DNA of 7,925 nucleotides. It comes from an uncultured Clostridia bacterium. Lineage in GTDB: Bacteria > Bacillota > Clostridia > Christensenellales > UBA1242. Positions 1 to 5,711 of the stretch are shown here, in pieces. The DNA lies in assembly GCA_947623775.1 (NCBI GenBank), contig CANQHL010000060.1, positions 1-7,925 of the forward strand, written 5' to 3'. The notes beneath the pieces were generated by a model that saw nothing but the letters and a program-made list of their open reading frames with translations, made no database searches and was not told the DNA's origin. Both the position numbers and the translations under genes were made by a program. Numbering within the stretch: the first letter of the stretch is position 1; every line of letters starts with the position of its first letter.

Positions 1-942
1 ATTTTTTTTATCAAAAGTTATATGATATTGAAGTTGAGATAGCTTACCATCTGTTTTAACCGGCTTTCTTCCTGATATTAACTTATCGTCATATGTGGCA
101 TAAAGATTTCCTGCACCACCTCTTTCTCCCGATTTAGAATAACGAGTAGGATTTTCATCGTAAACATAATACCAAACACCATGGCCACCACCGCCACCAC
201 CGCCACCAATGTTATCAGCGGCTTCCCCGGGCGCTCCTCCCGCCAACATATTTGAATCAAAACGTTTATCCTCTCCATAACCAGTCCCCGTGCCTCCGCC
301 TTTAGCATCAATAACTACATCACCTATAACATAAAGATTGCCCATTGACTCCCCTTGCGAAGCATCACACATTTCTGAATATCTCCCGCCACTACCACCT
401 GCACCTCCATTTCCGCCAATTCCAGCACCAGCACCTTCACCACCATCGCCATAATAAGCTTCAGCGAAGCCCTGTACATAAGCATCAGTACCACTAGCTC
501 CGCTTTTGCCGGAAACCACTAATTTGCCTTTCCCGACAACAATCAATGTGTTACCTTTAGTCAAATTAATTCCTGCAAATTGCGCACCGCCTGGTGTTGC
601 CATTAGCGTTACATTTGATGGAATGTATATAACTACTGTTCCGGCAACTGTTGCACCAGATCCCATTTTAGAAAGACCAAGAATTTTTTTAGGCTCAAAT
701 GTAGTGTCAGCCGTTATACTATAAACCCCATTTTTTAGTTCAACTCCTGTCGTAAGGGCTCCAATAACTGTACCGCTATACTCAGTAACTGACGTAAGTC
801 CTGTCGAGGCGTTAACTTCTTCACTAATGTGGTCCACATCTTTTTCGCTGACTGCAAGATATAAAATTAAAGCAACAGTGAAAGTAAAAACAATTATTAA
901 AAATAGCAATAACATTTTATTATCCTTTTTGCTTAATTTCAT
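1..942 (-). CDS. Glycine-rich membrane-anchored surface protein (3' end outside window)
   Basis: The frame is open from the ATG at 942 to the window edge (314 codons, no stop), so the C-terminus is missing. The start follows AGGAGG with a six-base gap (949-954). Residues 1-9 are charged (four Lys), and residues 10-31 form one hydrophobic segment with no lipobox or obvious signal peptidase site, so an uncleaved signal anchor exporting the rest is likely. Residues 55-145 are rich in Val, Thr, Gly and Ile, with short beta-strand-like stretches such as VVIYIPSNVTL and NTLIVVGKGKLVV. Glycine-rich linkers follow at 165-187 and 246-253 (eight Gly in a row). Strand-forming segments alternating with GAGIGGNGG-like linkers resemble large glycine-rich surface proteins of gut Firmicutes, but I cannot name a family. 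Role is inferred: cell-surface or adhesin-like. Upstream are two promoters, one with a G8 spacer, which would fit switchable expression of a surface antigen. Confidence 0.8.
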   Translation of the reverse strand, partial: MKLSKKDNKMLLLFLIIVFTFTVALILYLAVSEKDVDHISEEVNASTGLTSVTEYSGTVIGALTTGVELKNGVYSITADTTFEPKKILGLSKMGSGATVAGTVVIYIPSNVTLMATPGGAQFAGINLTKGNTLIVVGKGKLVVSGKSGASGTDAYVQGFAEAYYGDGGEGAGAGIGGNGGAGGSGGRYSEMCDASQGESMGNLYVIGDVVIDAKGGGTGTGYGEDKRFDSNMLAGGAPGEAADNIGGGGGGGGHGVWYYVYDENPTRYSKSGERGGAGNLYATYDDKLISGRKPVKTDGKLSQLQYHITFDKKN

Positions 943-983
943 TTCACACCTCCTATTATATTTTAAGAAAAAACTCATACTGC

Positions 984-1012
984 ATTATATTTTATGTTAA
1001 CATTTTTGTCGA
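984..1012 (-). promoter_or_regulatory. Proximal sigma-A promoter of the glycine-rich protein gene
   Basis: On the minus strand, TCGACA (1007-1012, 5 of 6 matches to TTGACA) and TATAAT (984-989, perfect) are separated by 17 bp. The -10 box lies about 40 bp before the start codon at 942, giving a short leader with the ribosome binding site. The -35 box lies inside a perfect tandem 10-bp direct repeat, TTCGACAAAA twice (1004-1023), which could be a regulator site or simply a duplicated -35. Confidence 0.65.
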
Positions 1013-1029
1013 ATTTTGTCGAACAATTT

Positions 1030-1048
1030 ATATACTATTATAGTATAT
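1030..1048. promoter_or_regulatory. Perfect inverted repeat, possible operator
   Basis: ATATACTA (1030-1037) and TAGTATAT (1041-1048) are perfect 8-bp inverted arms around TTA. The site lies between the two promoters of the glycine-rich gene: downstream of the distal promoter's expected start and just upstream of the proximal -35. A dimeric repressor bound there could block the distal promoter or affect the proximal one. On the minus strand its centre also contains TATAAT, but there is no good -35 at the right distance. The operator role is inferred from symmetry and position. Confidence 0.35.
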
Positions 1049-1068
1049 TTATGTGTCTCTATACTAAT

Positions 1069-1096
1069 ATTTTAGAAGCCCCCCCCATTATGTCAA
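1069..1096 (-). promoter_or_regulatory. Distal promoter with G8 homopolymer in the spacer
   Basis: On the minus strand, TTGACA (1091-1096, perfect) is followed by TAAT, eight G, CTTC and then TAAAAT (1069-1074, 5 of 6). The spacer is 16 bp, and adding one G would make the optimal 17. It points at the glycine-rich gene starting at 942 and would give a leader of about 120 nt containing the 1030-1048 palindrome. T-tract-rich DNA lies upstream (1100-1156). Homopolymers between promoter boxes are a known phase-variation device (Neisseria porA and opc, Bordetella fim). Switching here is inference. Confidence 0.6.
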
Positions 1097-1180
1097 GACT
1101 TTTGCCAATAATTTTTTAACTTTTTTAAAATACGCTACTTTTTTGATGAAATTTTTAATTCTCATCATCTGAATGGCAAC

Positions 1181-1213
1181 AAAAAAGAGTGAATTTTGCT
1201 TCACTCCTTTTTT
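1181..1213 (-). terminator. Rho-independent terminator of the metallopeptidase gene
   Basis: On the minus strand, GAGTGAA (1200-1206) and TTCACTC (1187-1193) form a perfect 7-bp stem with a six-base loop, followed by six T (1181-1186). It sits about 9 bases after the stop codon at 1222. The T-run on the other side (1208-1213) makes the hairpin look symmetric, but no plus-strand gene needs it. Confidence 0.8.
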
Positions 1214-1221
1214 AGTTGTAT

Positions 1222-2496
1222 TTATTCCTTTTCGGTGCCATCTTGAACTTGCTTTATGTCTCTATAAAGTTGCTCTGCTTCACCGCGAAGATTTTTGGCG
1301 TCAATCATATCCTCCGCCTTACCATACATTGCCGTACTTACATCATTTGGATTATATGTCTTAACATATTGATTTTTGCCCTGCAAGCAATTTGCAATTG
1401 CCAAAAGTTTTTCACAGTTTGCCTTTCCGACTTTCTTTTCAAGGTACGCTGGGTCTCCGCTCATCATTGCTTCCTTGAACACTTCAATGTTATCATCGAT
1501 TATCTTTCCAAGATAACTAAATGCCAAAGCGTATACAGAAAGTGGAATTTTTGGATCGCCAACAAGTTCATTATTATTTTTCATTTGCGTATGGATTTTT
1601 GTTGCAAAATAATCGGTTAACACTTCATTTAATGCAACATATTTGCTTTCGCCAAAACCTGGTGCAACACCCACCTTGTAAAGGTCGCCATCTTTCATTG
1701 TGGTTATACCATGCAAGAGTTCATGTACAAAAATATTGTTTGGAAAATCCTCTTTTAAAAGCATGAATGGCACAACGTACTTGCCCTCTCTTATTTGCAG
1801 AATTGATGCACTTATTCCAACATATCTGCCCATATAATGATCTTCCAAAACCTTTTCGCCAATCTTTCTACCCTCAGCGTAGAATGGTGCACGCAGTGCA
1901 TTTATTGCCGGACCGCAATCATCGATGAAGTGCTTATGTCCAACATACGTTTTGAGTGCTTTCAGTGAGGCAATGGCATTTTTAACTTCGGGTGTAATTG
2001 CATCTAGTTTATCATAGAATTGTGTTCTTCTCATTCTGTAAGACACAAAATCATTAAGTGCAGCATGAATTTTATTCACTTGCATTTCGTGTCTTGCATC
2101 TCCCGGAGCACCTGGCATTGTAACATAATCAACAAGTGTTTTTAATGGGGCATACTTTACAACAGAAAATTCATCTGCCATACATTTTTTTATAACTGCC
2201 TCTGCAACATCACTCTCTTTTGGAATTTTATCATCATCGCTGCCTAATAGTTCATTTAAAACCTCATTTGCAACAGTTCCCTCATCGGCACATGCGTCAA
2301 TGTAATCCACCATTTCCTCTTTAAATTGCTTTCCATATTGAAAAGGTTTATAAACAATGTAAACAATTTTGTTTAACCTTTCTTCAATTTGATTGGCATA
2401 TTTTTCGCCAAAAAAATCAATGTAATACTTCTTTAATGTCTCGATTTTTTTATCAATTTCAAAATCCTTACCGCTACAAGAAACGCTTTTTACCAT
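1222..2496 (-). CDS. Predicted zinc metallopeptidase, gluzincin type (HELLHG)
   Basis: This is a 424-residue protein. The start is supported by GGAGG (2501-2505) four bases before the ATG. Residues 257-263 read VHELLHG, an HExxH zinc site in which H258 and H262 are the expected ligands and E259 the catalytic base. It is followed 28 residues later by ALNEVLTDYFA (288-298), where E291 in an NExxxD context matches the third ligand of thermolysin-like gluzincins. Residues 1-230 are mostly helical-looking and charged, with no recognised domain; the C-terminal 130 residues also look helical. There is no signal peptide or membrane segment, so the enzyme should be cytoplasmic unless exported by another route, which is unusual for this fold. 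Substrate and family are unknown to me. It is transcribed alone, from the consensus promoter at 2520-2548 to the terminator at 1181-1213. The peptidase call is fairly firm from the motif pair; the biological role is open. Confidence 0.82.
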   Translation of the reverse strand: MVKSVSCSGKDFEIDKKIETLKKYYIDFFGEKYANQIEERLNKIVYIVYKPFQYGKQFKEEMVDYIDACADEGTVANEVLNELLGSDDDKIPKESDVAEAVIKKCMADEFSVVKYAPLKTLVDYVTMPGAPGDARHEMQVNKIHAALNDFVSYRMRRTQFYDKLDAITPEVKNAIASLKALKTYVGHKHFIDDCGPAINALRAPFYAEGRKIGEKVLEDHYMGRYVGISASILQIREGKYVVPFMLLKEDFPNNIFVHELLHGITTMKDGDLYKVGVAPGFGESKYVALNEVLTDYFATKIHTQMKNNNELVGDPKIPLSVYALAFSYLGKIIDDNIEVFKEAMMSGDPAYLEKKVGKANCEKLLAIANCLQGKNQYVKTYNPNDVSTAMYGKAEDMIDAKNLRGEAEQLYRDIKQVQDGTEKE

Positions 2497-2519
2497 ATTT
2501 CCTCCATTTTTCCAATATT

Positions 2520-2548
2520 ATTATATACCTTGTTTCACATAATGTCAA
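2520..2548 (-). promoter_or_regulatory. Consensus sigma-A promoter of the metallopeptidase gene
   Basis: On the minus strand, perfect TTGACA (2543-2548), a 17-bp spacer and perfect TATAAT (2520-2525) lie about 24 bp before the ATG at 2496. The leader is very short, with the GGAGG site inside it. Ten bases upstream of the -35 begins a 12-bp minisatellite (2559-2604), so this promoter may be a boundary of the repeat-rich region. Confidence 0.85.
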
Positions 2549-2558
2549 GAGGGGAATG

Positions 2559-2604
2559 CTGGGGAGGCTTCTGGGGAGGCTTCTGGGGAGGCTTCTGGGG
2601 AGGC
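2559..2604. repeat. 12-bp minisatellite, 3.8 copies
   Basis: The unit CTGGGGAGGCTT repeats exactly at 2559, 2571 and 2583, followed by a ten-base partial copy to 2604. It is much more GC-rich than the surroundings. On the minus strand one frame would read Ala-Ser-Pro-Glu repeats, but that frame has no start codon and a stop at both ends of a very short stretch, so I do not call it coding. It abuts the -35 of the metallopeptidase promoter. Exact tandem copies imply recent slippage or recombination. Confidence 0.9.
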
Positions 2605-2613
2605 ACCAAAACT

Positions 2614-2660
2614 AGGTTTTGAATTTTAAGTCTGCAAGAACAACTTAAAATTTAAAACCT
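2614..2660. repeat. 18-bp-arm inverted repeat (hairpin)
   Basis: The arms at 2614-2631 and 2643-2660 are complementary in 17 of 18 positions, with an 11-base loop. The hairpin would be strong but AT-rich. It has no clean T-run on either side, so a terminator role is weak. It lies between the 12-bp minisatellite and an unassigned segment, and could be the end of a small dispersed element or a structured RNA. Confidence 0.7.
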
Positions 2661-2778
2661 TACTCGGGCACGCCTATATATTTATCAGAATGCAACAAGC
2701 CACATTCTTCAAATAAAGTTTGTAACGGTCTCAAGCATTCATGTCGGCTAACCGCTAGCGTTTTGGTTCCCCGTCCCA
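2661..2778. other. Unassigned non-coding segment next to the repeats
   Basis: This stretch holds no credible gene. Its base composition is more balanced than the flanks. On the minus strand it carries most of a 70-codon open frame (2660-2872) that begins with TTG inside the first 184-bp repeat unit, has no ribosome binding site and ends exactly at the inverted repeat. I read it as chance or as a relic. It is neither the 184-bp unit nor any feature I recognise, and it could be part of a small dispersed element that ends at the hairpin. Confidence 0.4.
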
Positions 2779-3504
2779 ATCTCCCTCCATTTCTAATGAT
2801 GCCTGTGGCAGATATTCTATCAAGTTTCATGTTTACAAATAGGCAGCATAAAAATCTTTTATGCAAGGACAATTAAATGTGTTTTTTGTAACAATAATCA
2901 AATTTAAAATTTTTGTTTTCTTTGTTTGGAAATGTTGATTGATTTAAAAATTCAGGTGTATTATCTCCCTCCATTTCTAAAGATGTCTGCGGCAGGATAC
3001 ACTATCAAGTTTTTATGTTTACAAATAAGCAGCGTGATAATCTTTTATGCAGGGACAATTAAATGTGTTTTTTGTAAAAATAGCCACATTTAAAATTTTT
3101 GTTTTCTTTGTTTGGAAATATTGATTGATTTAAAAATTCAAGTGCATTATCCCTCCATTTCTAATGATGCCTGTGGCAGGATATACTATCAAGTTTCATG
3201 TTTACAAATAGGCAGCATGAAAAATCTTTTATGCAAAGACAATTAAATGTGTTTTTTGTAAAAATAGCCACATTTAAAATTTTTGTTTTCTTTGTTTGGA
3301 AAGGTTGATTGATTTAAAAATTCAGATGTATTATCCCCCTCCATTTCTAAGGATGCCTGTGGCAGGATATACAATCAAGTTTTCATGTTTACAAATAGGC
3401 AGCATGAAAATCTTTTATGCAAGGACAATTAAATGTGTTTTATGTAAAAATAGCCACATTTAAAATTTTTGTTTTCTTTGTTTGGAAATATTGATTATTT
3501 TAAA
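2779..3504. repeat. Tandem array of four ~184-bp units
   Basis: The landmark CTCCATTTCTAA recurs at 2785, 2969, 3153 and 3339, giving spacings of 184, 184 and 186 bp. Whole units align with only scattered substitutions and 1-2 base indels. Conserved blocks are GATGCCTGTGGCAGG, ATGTTTACAAATAGGCAGC, CTTTTATGCAAGGACAATTA and TTTGTTTTCTTTGTTTGGAA. Each unit holds a hairpin around TTATGC (GCATAAAA/TTTTATGC, perfect in unit 1, bulged in 3 and 4). Units 2-4 also have TTAAATGTG/CACATTTAA 9-bp arms followed by a T-rich run, which looks terminator-like on the plus strand. Unit 1 has lost that second arm. The last unit ends at about 3504, where similarity stops within TTGATTATTTTAAA. There is no open frame through the array. 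Full-length conservation rules out a CRISPR. Function is unknown; a possible repeated small RNA or recombination substrate is speculation. Confidence 0.9.
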
Positions 3505-3608
3505 GGTTTTCCTTATAAAAATAATTATTTTCAAAACACCCGCTTTCCCGCTTGAAATGCTTTATATAAATAATTAGTGTTTTTCTTTTGAATTAGCATA
3601 AATATAAC
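3505..3608. other. AT-rich spacer, nothing recognised
   Basis: About 100 bases between the tandem array and the terminator of the DUF6273-like gene. I see a weak 7-bp inverted pair (AAAACAC/GTGTTTT, 35-base loop) and no gene, promoter or clear hairpin. Confidence 0.5.
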
Positions 3609-3641
3609 AAAAATTACTCGTAGATTGGCCGAGTAATTTTT
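3609..3641 (-). terminator. Rho-independent terminator of the DUF6273-like gene
   Basis: AAAAATTACTCG (3609-3620) and CGAGTAATTTTT (3630-3641) are perfect 12-bp arms around a nine-base loop. On the minus strand the stem ends in a T-run and begins about 22 bases after the stop codon at 3663. The A/T ends would also let it work on the plus strand. Confidence 0.85.
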
Positions 3642-3662
3642 AAAATTTATATGAAAATAAAT

Positions 3663-4694
3663 TTAATCTAAATCTAAATAACCTGTATTATAAAATGGGT
3701 TTTCAAGTTTGATAAAATCTGAAAGTTCCATATCCATTGCGGATTTTATAAAATTATTTTGTTCAAAATTGGAGATACATGGTGTTCCATAATCAGGGTT
3801 GCCATTTTCATTTTTGATGAAATTTACATCTATTCCGTTTAAAAAACCGCGTACAATTGAGTTTTGCCAAAGTTGGCAATTAAATGATAATTTCCGCATA
3901 TCTTTTGCTCCCATTAAATCTCGATAAGAAGGCCAATGAGCCAAAAAATCATTCCAATTATCTAACAAATCCTCATGGAAGTAAAGTCCAAGCAAAGCCT
4001 TTTCGCTTTTCAAATCCAAATATTTTGCAGTGCCCGTGCCATGCGGATTGATTGTTTTAGGAAGTTCTTTCCAATTACGTATTCTCCAAACGATTGGTTG
4101 AACCTCAAACCACTCAACGTCACCATCAAAGGAAAAACATCGAATATATTTTTTCCCTTTATGAAACAATTCGTCTAAATTTGAGAAATAACTATCGCTT
4201 GTATCCACAAAAATTTTCCCTGTTTTTGTAAAATACGACTCGGGTAGCGCTGAAAATTCTGTTTCAAGTTCTCTTTTAGTTTGTGGATAAACGCCAAATT
4301 TAAATGTATGATAAAAAACTTCTCCTTGGCTGTTTGTTCTTTGACCTAAAAGAGGGGTTATATTTTCAATAAGTGCTTTATTTAACTTCACATGAATGCA
4401 GGGGCAAACTCCGTGAACTTCATTTACCGTGTCAATATTATATAGTTTGCCATCTAATTCAGAATAAGCATAATCACTCAAAATTTGGTCTATATAGGTT
4501 TTAGCCTCCTCTCTGCTGTCAAGCATATGTTTAGACGCAAAATCGGTTGGTTTGATTTTTCGTTTTTTTGTAGGAATGGATTTTAATTTTTTACAAGAAT
4601 CGACAAAAACTAAATCACTGGTTTTTATCAGTGTGTCGTCGTACGCGTAATCCTTTACAGTAAAAGGCATTAATAAATCTTTTAATTTTACCAT
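3663..4694 (-). CDS. DUF6273-like protein of unknown function
   Basis: This is a 343-residue protein. GAGGAAGG (4699-4706) lies four bases before the ATG. There is no signal peptide or membrane segment. Residues 83-117 form a small domain (YNIDTV...VKLNKALIENITPLL). From about 129 the sequence reads HTFKFGVYPQTKR (129-141), then EWFEVQPIVWRIRNW (194-208), EKALLGLYFHEDLL (231-244) and LWQNSIVRGFLNGI (275-288). The order FGxYPQ, WR, ALL, then W-x-x-S-x-x-R-x-x-LN is what I know from DUF6273-type domains common in gut Firmicutes, related in layout to formylglycine/lectin-like folds. This is family knowledge applied by eye, not a search. Function is unknown. It is monocistronic between its own promoter (4725-4753) and terminator (3609-3641), and divergent from the 5091 operon. 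The C-terminal tail (325-343) is acidic and aromatic. Confidence 0.75.
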   Translation of the reverse strand: MVKLKDLLMPFTVKDYAYDDTLIKTSDLVFVDSCKKLKSIPTKKRKIKPTDFASKHMLDSREEAKTYIDQILSDYAYSELDGKLYNIDTVNEVHGVCPCIHVKLNKALIENITPLLGQRTNSQGEVFYHTFKFGVYPQTKRELETEFSALPESYFTKTGKIFVDTSDSYFSNLDELFHKGKKYIRCFSFDGDVEWFEVQPIVWRIRNWKELPKTINPHGTGTAKYLDLKSEKALLGLYFHEDLLDNWNDFLAHWPSYRDLMGAKDMRKLSFNCQLWQNSIVRGFLNGIDVNFIKNENGNPDYGTPCISNFEQNNFIKSAMDMELSDFIKLENPFYNTGYLDLD

Positions 4695-4724
4695 TTAACC
4701 TTCCTCAAAATTTTGCCTAATGTT

Positions 4725-4753
4725 ATTTTAGCACAAACGATGTACAAAATCAA
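4725..4753 (-). promoter_or_regulatory. Sigma-A promoter of the DUF6273-like gene
   Basis: On the minus strand, TTGATT (4748-4753, 4 of 6), a 17-bp spacer and TAAAAT (4725-4730, 5 of 6) lie about 30 bp before the start codon at 4694. Its spacer has no homopolymer, unlike the divergent promoter at 4879-4905. Confidence 0.55.
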
Positions 4754-4812
4754 TGGTAAAGATTGCAGGTAATGGAGATTTATCGAACATCTTTCAGTAT
4801 GTTTTGGAAAAA

Positions 4813-4869
4813 TTTTTTATTAAAATTTTTATCTTTTTAAATTTTTTTGATTAATTTTAAAAAATTTTT
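4813..4869 (+). promoter_or_regulatory. Phased T-tracts, likely curved DNA or UP element
   Basis: Runs of four to seven T lie at 4813-4818, 4826-4830, 4834-4838, 4842-4848, 4855-4858 and 4865-4869. Their centres are on average about 10 bp apart, close to the helical repeat, and the last is 10 bp before the -35 at 4879. Such tracts are expected to bend DNA and to bind the RNA polymerase alpha C-terminal domain. The effect is inferred. Confidence 0.5.
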
Positions 4870-4878
4870 AAAATTCGC

Positions 4879-4905
4879 TTGACAAATCCCCCCCCCGACT
4901 ATAAT
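4879..4905 (+). promoter_or_regulatory. Promoter with C9 homopolymer in the spacer
   Basis: Perfect TTGACA (4879-4884) is followed by AAT, nine C (4888-4896), GAC and perfect TATAAT (4900-4905). The spacer is 15 bp, two short of optimal, so C11 would give the ideal 17. It drives the genes at 5091-6275 with a start near 4911-4913. A C9 run is very unlikely by chance in such AT-rich DNA. The design matches slipped-strand phase-variable promoters, but variation is inferred. Confidence 0.75.
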
Positions 4906-4911
4906 AAAGGT

Positions 4912-4976
4912 AGGTAAAATGTGGATTACTTGCCTTGTAATTCTTTAATTCACCTTTTTAATTTCACATTTTACCT
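4912..4976 (+). promoter_or_regulatory. 12-bp hairpin at the 5' end of the mRNA leader
   Basis: AGGTAAAATGTG (4912-4923) and CACATTTTACCT (4965-4976) are perfect inverted arms with a 41-base loop. The first arm coincides with the expected transcription start, 6-7 bases after the -10. The transcript would therefore begin with a stem, as in known 5' mRNA-stabilising hairpins. A perfect 14-bp palindrome (4976-4989) follows, just before the AGGAGG at 4991. The leader is about 180 nt, long enough for regulation. No known riboswitch is recognised. Confidence 0.6.
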
Positions 4977-5007
4977 TAATTTAAATTAAAAGGAGGATGT
5001 TGTTATA

Positions 5008-5028
5008 TTGAAAAAATCAAAGTATTAG
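5008..5028 (+). CDS. Possible leader peptide (6 codons)
   Basis: A strong AGGAGG (4991-4996) inside the leader is not the ribosome binding site of the gene at 5091, which has its own AAAGGAGG. Eleven bases after it, TTG opens a frame reading MKKSKY and then TAG. An ATG directly abutting the AGGAGG (4997) gives only four codons and is too close. The frame may be a regulatory leader peptide, a remnant of a lost gene start, or chance. No attenuator hairpin is evident after it. Confidence 0.2.
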   Translation: MKKSKY

Positions 5029-5090
5029 ATAGTGTAAATTTCAATCTGTAATTCAAAAAAAATTGCACCCATTAACAAAGGAGGAAAAAT

Positions 5091-5678
5091 ATGGATGATA
5101 AATTTGACGCACTGAACGGATTTTATTACAACAAAAACAATAATCAAAATATGGACTCTCAGCAGTTAAGCTTCTTATGTTCTTCTGCCGGAATAACTCA
5201 CATCAAAAATTTATTATTACGTGAATATCCGGAGGCAGTGGTGAACATGCTTGACATAAAAGTCACGTTGCGGGCTTCGCAAGCAAAACCAACTCAAAAC
5301 ATGCAAAATCGCACGTTTACACAATCGACAACTCCCGGAAACTTGCAAAAAATTCCAGAAATACTGCTAAGACAAGGCTCGCCGACTCAGGACTGGATAA
5401 AAAGAGTTCTACATTACCTATTCACAAAAGGTTACGTTCATCAAGATGAGATTGAAAGATTACACGACTTAGATTACAGCAAAGACACATTTGGTATAGC
5501 ATATCCACTCTTGGCGGATAAATATGAGGACACTATTGATAGTCAGGGCCATTGCAGATATTGGTCAACTTGGAAATTATTGAACAAATATTTCGTTTGC
5601 AGTCAATGGTGGAAACAGCTTACAGCAGTTTACGAACAAAACATATATATGTGGATTAAAAAAGTGCTAAAAATATAA
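5091..5678 (+). CDS. Unrecognised 195-residue protein with C-terminal RYW/VCSQW region
   Basis: The start is firm: AAAGGAGG (5077-5084) sits six bases before the ATG. The protein is cytoplasmic-looking, without signal or membrane segment. Residues 1-60 are a mixed helical region, and 61-100 a polar linker rich in Gln, Thr and Asn. Residues 100-195 form a compact domain: helices at 100-113 and 117-126, the stretch YSKDTFGIAYPLL (129-141), CRYW (155-158), a Lys/Leu stretch, YFVCSQWW (167-174) and a final amphipathic helix. The ordered pattern FGIxYPLL ... RYW ... YxVCSQW ... W looks like a C-terminal domain I associate with uncharacterised Firmicutes proteins, but I cannot attach a function. 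The gene is first in a likely operon, 33 bases before a membrane protein, and is driven by the C9-spacer promoter (4879-4905) through a long leader. Confidence 0.8.
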   Translation: MDDKFDALNGFYYNKNNNQNMDSQQLSFLCSSAGITHIKNLLLREYPEAVVNMLDIKVTLRASQAKPTQNMQNRTFTQSTTPGNLQKIPEILLRQGSPTQDWIKRVLHYLFTKGYVHQDEIERLHDLDYSKDTFGIAYPLLADKYEDTIDSQGHCRYWSTWKLLNKYFVCSQWWKQLTAVYEQNIYMWIKKVLKI

Positions 5679-5711
5679 ATCTAATTAAATTTTTATACTT
5701 TGGAGGGAAAA

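Noticed and set aside
78..724. Open frames at 78-311 (minus) and 506-724 (plus) within the glycine-rich gene
   Set aside because: The first is an alternate frame of the GGN-rich codons, the second is antisense; neither has a ribosome binding site, whereas the long frame from 942 does.
1216..1766. Plus-strand open frames of 63-134 codons opposite the metallopeptidase gene
   Set aside because: They are antisense shadows of a gene with clear catalytic motifs, promoter and terminator, and they lack ribosome binding sites.
2660..2872. 70-codon minus-strand open frame starting with TTG
   Set aside because: It starts inside a copy of the 184-bp repeat, has no ribosome binding site, and the same stretch in the other repeat copies is not open. 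It is kept only as part of the unassigned segment.
2779..3504. CRISPR array
   Set aside because: Units are about 184 bp and conserved along their whole length, so there are no short repeats with unique spacers.
4912..4976. Invertible promoter element bounded by the 12-bp inverted repeat
   Set aside because: The 41-bp interior carries no promoter in either orientation, and the promoter lies outside the arms, so an RNA hairpin is the simpler reading.
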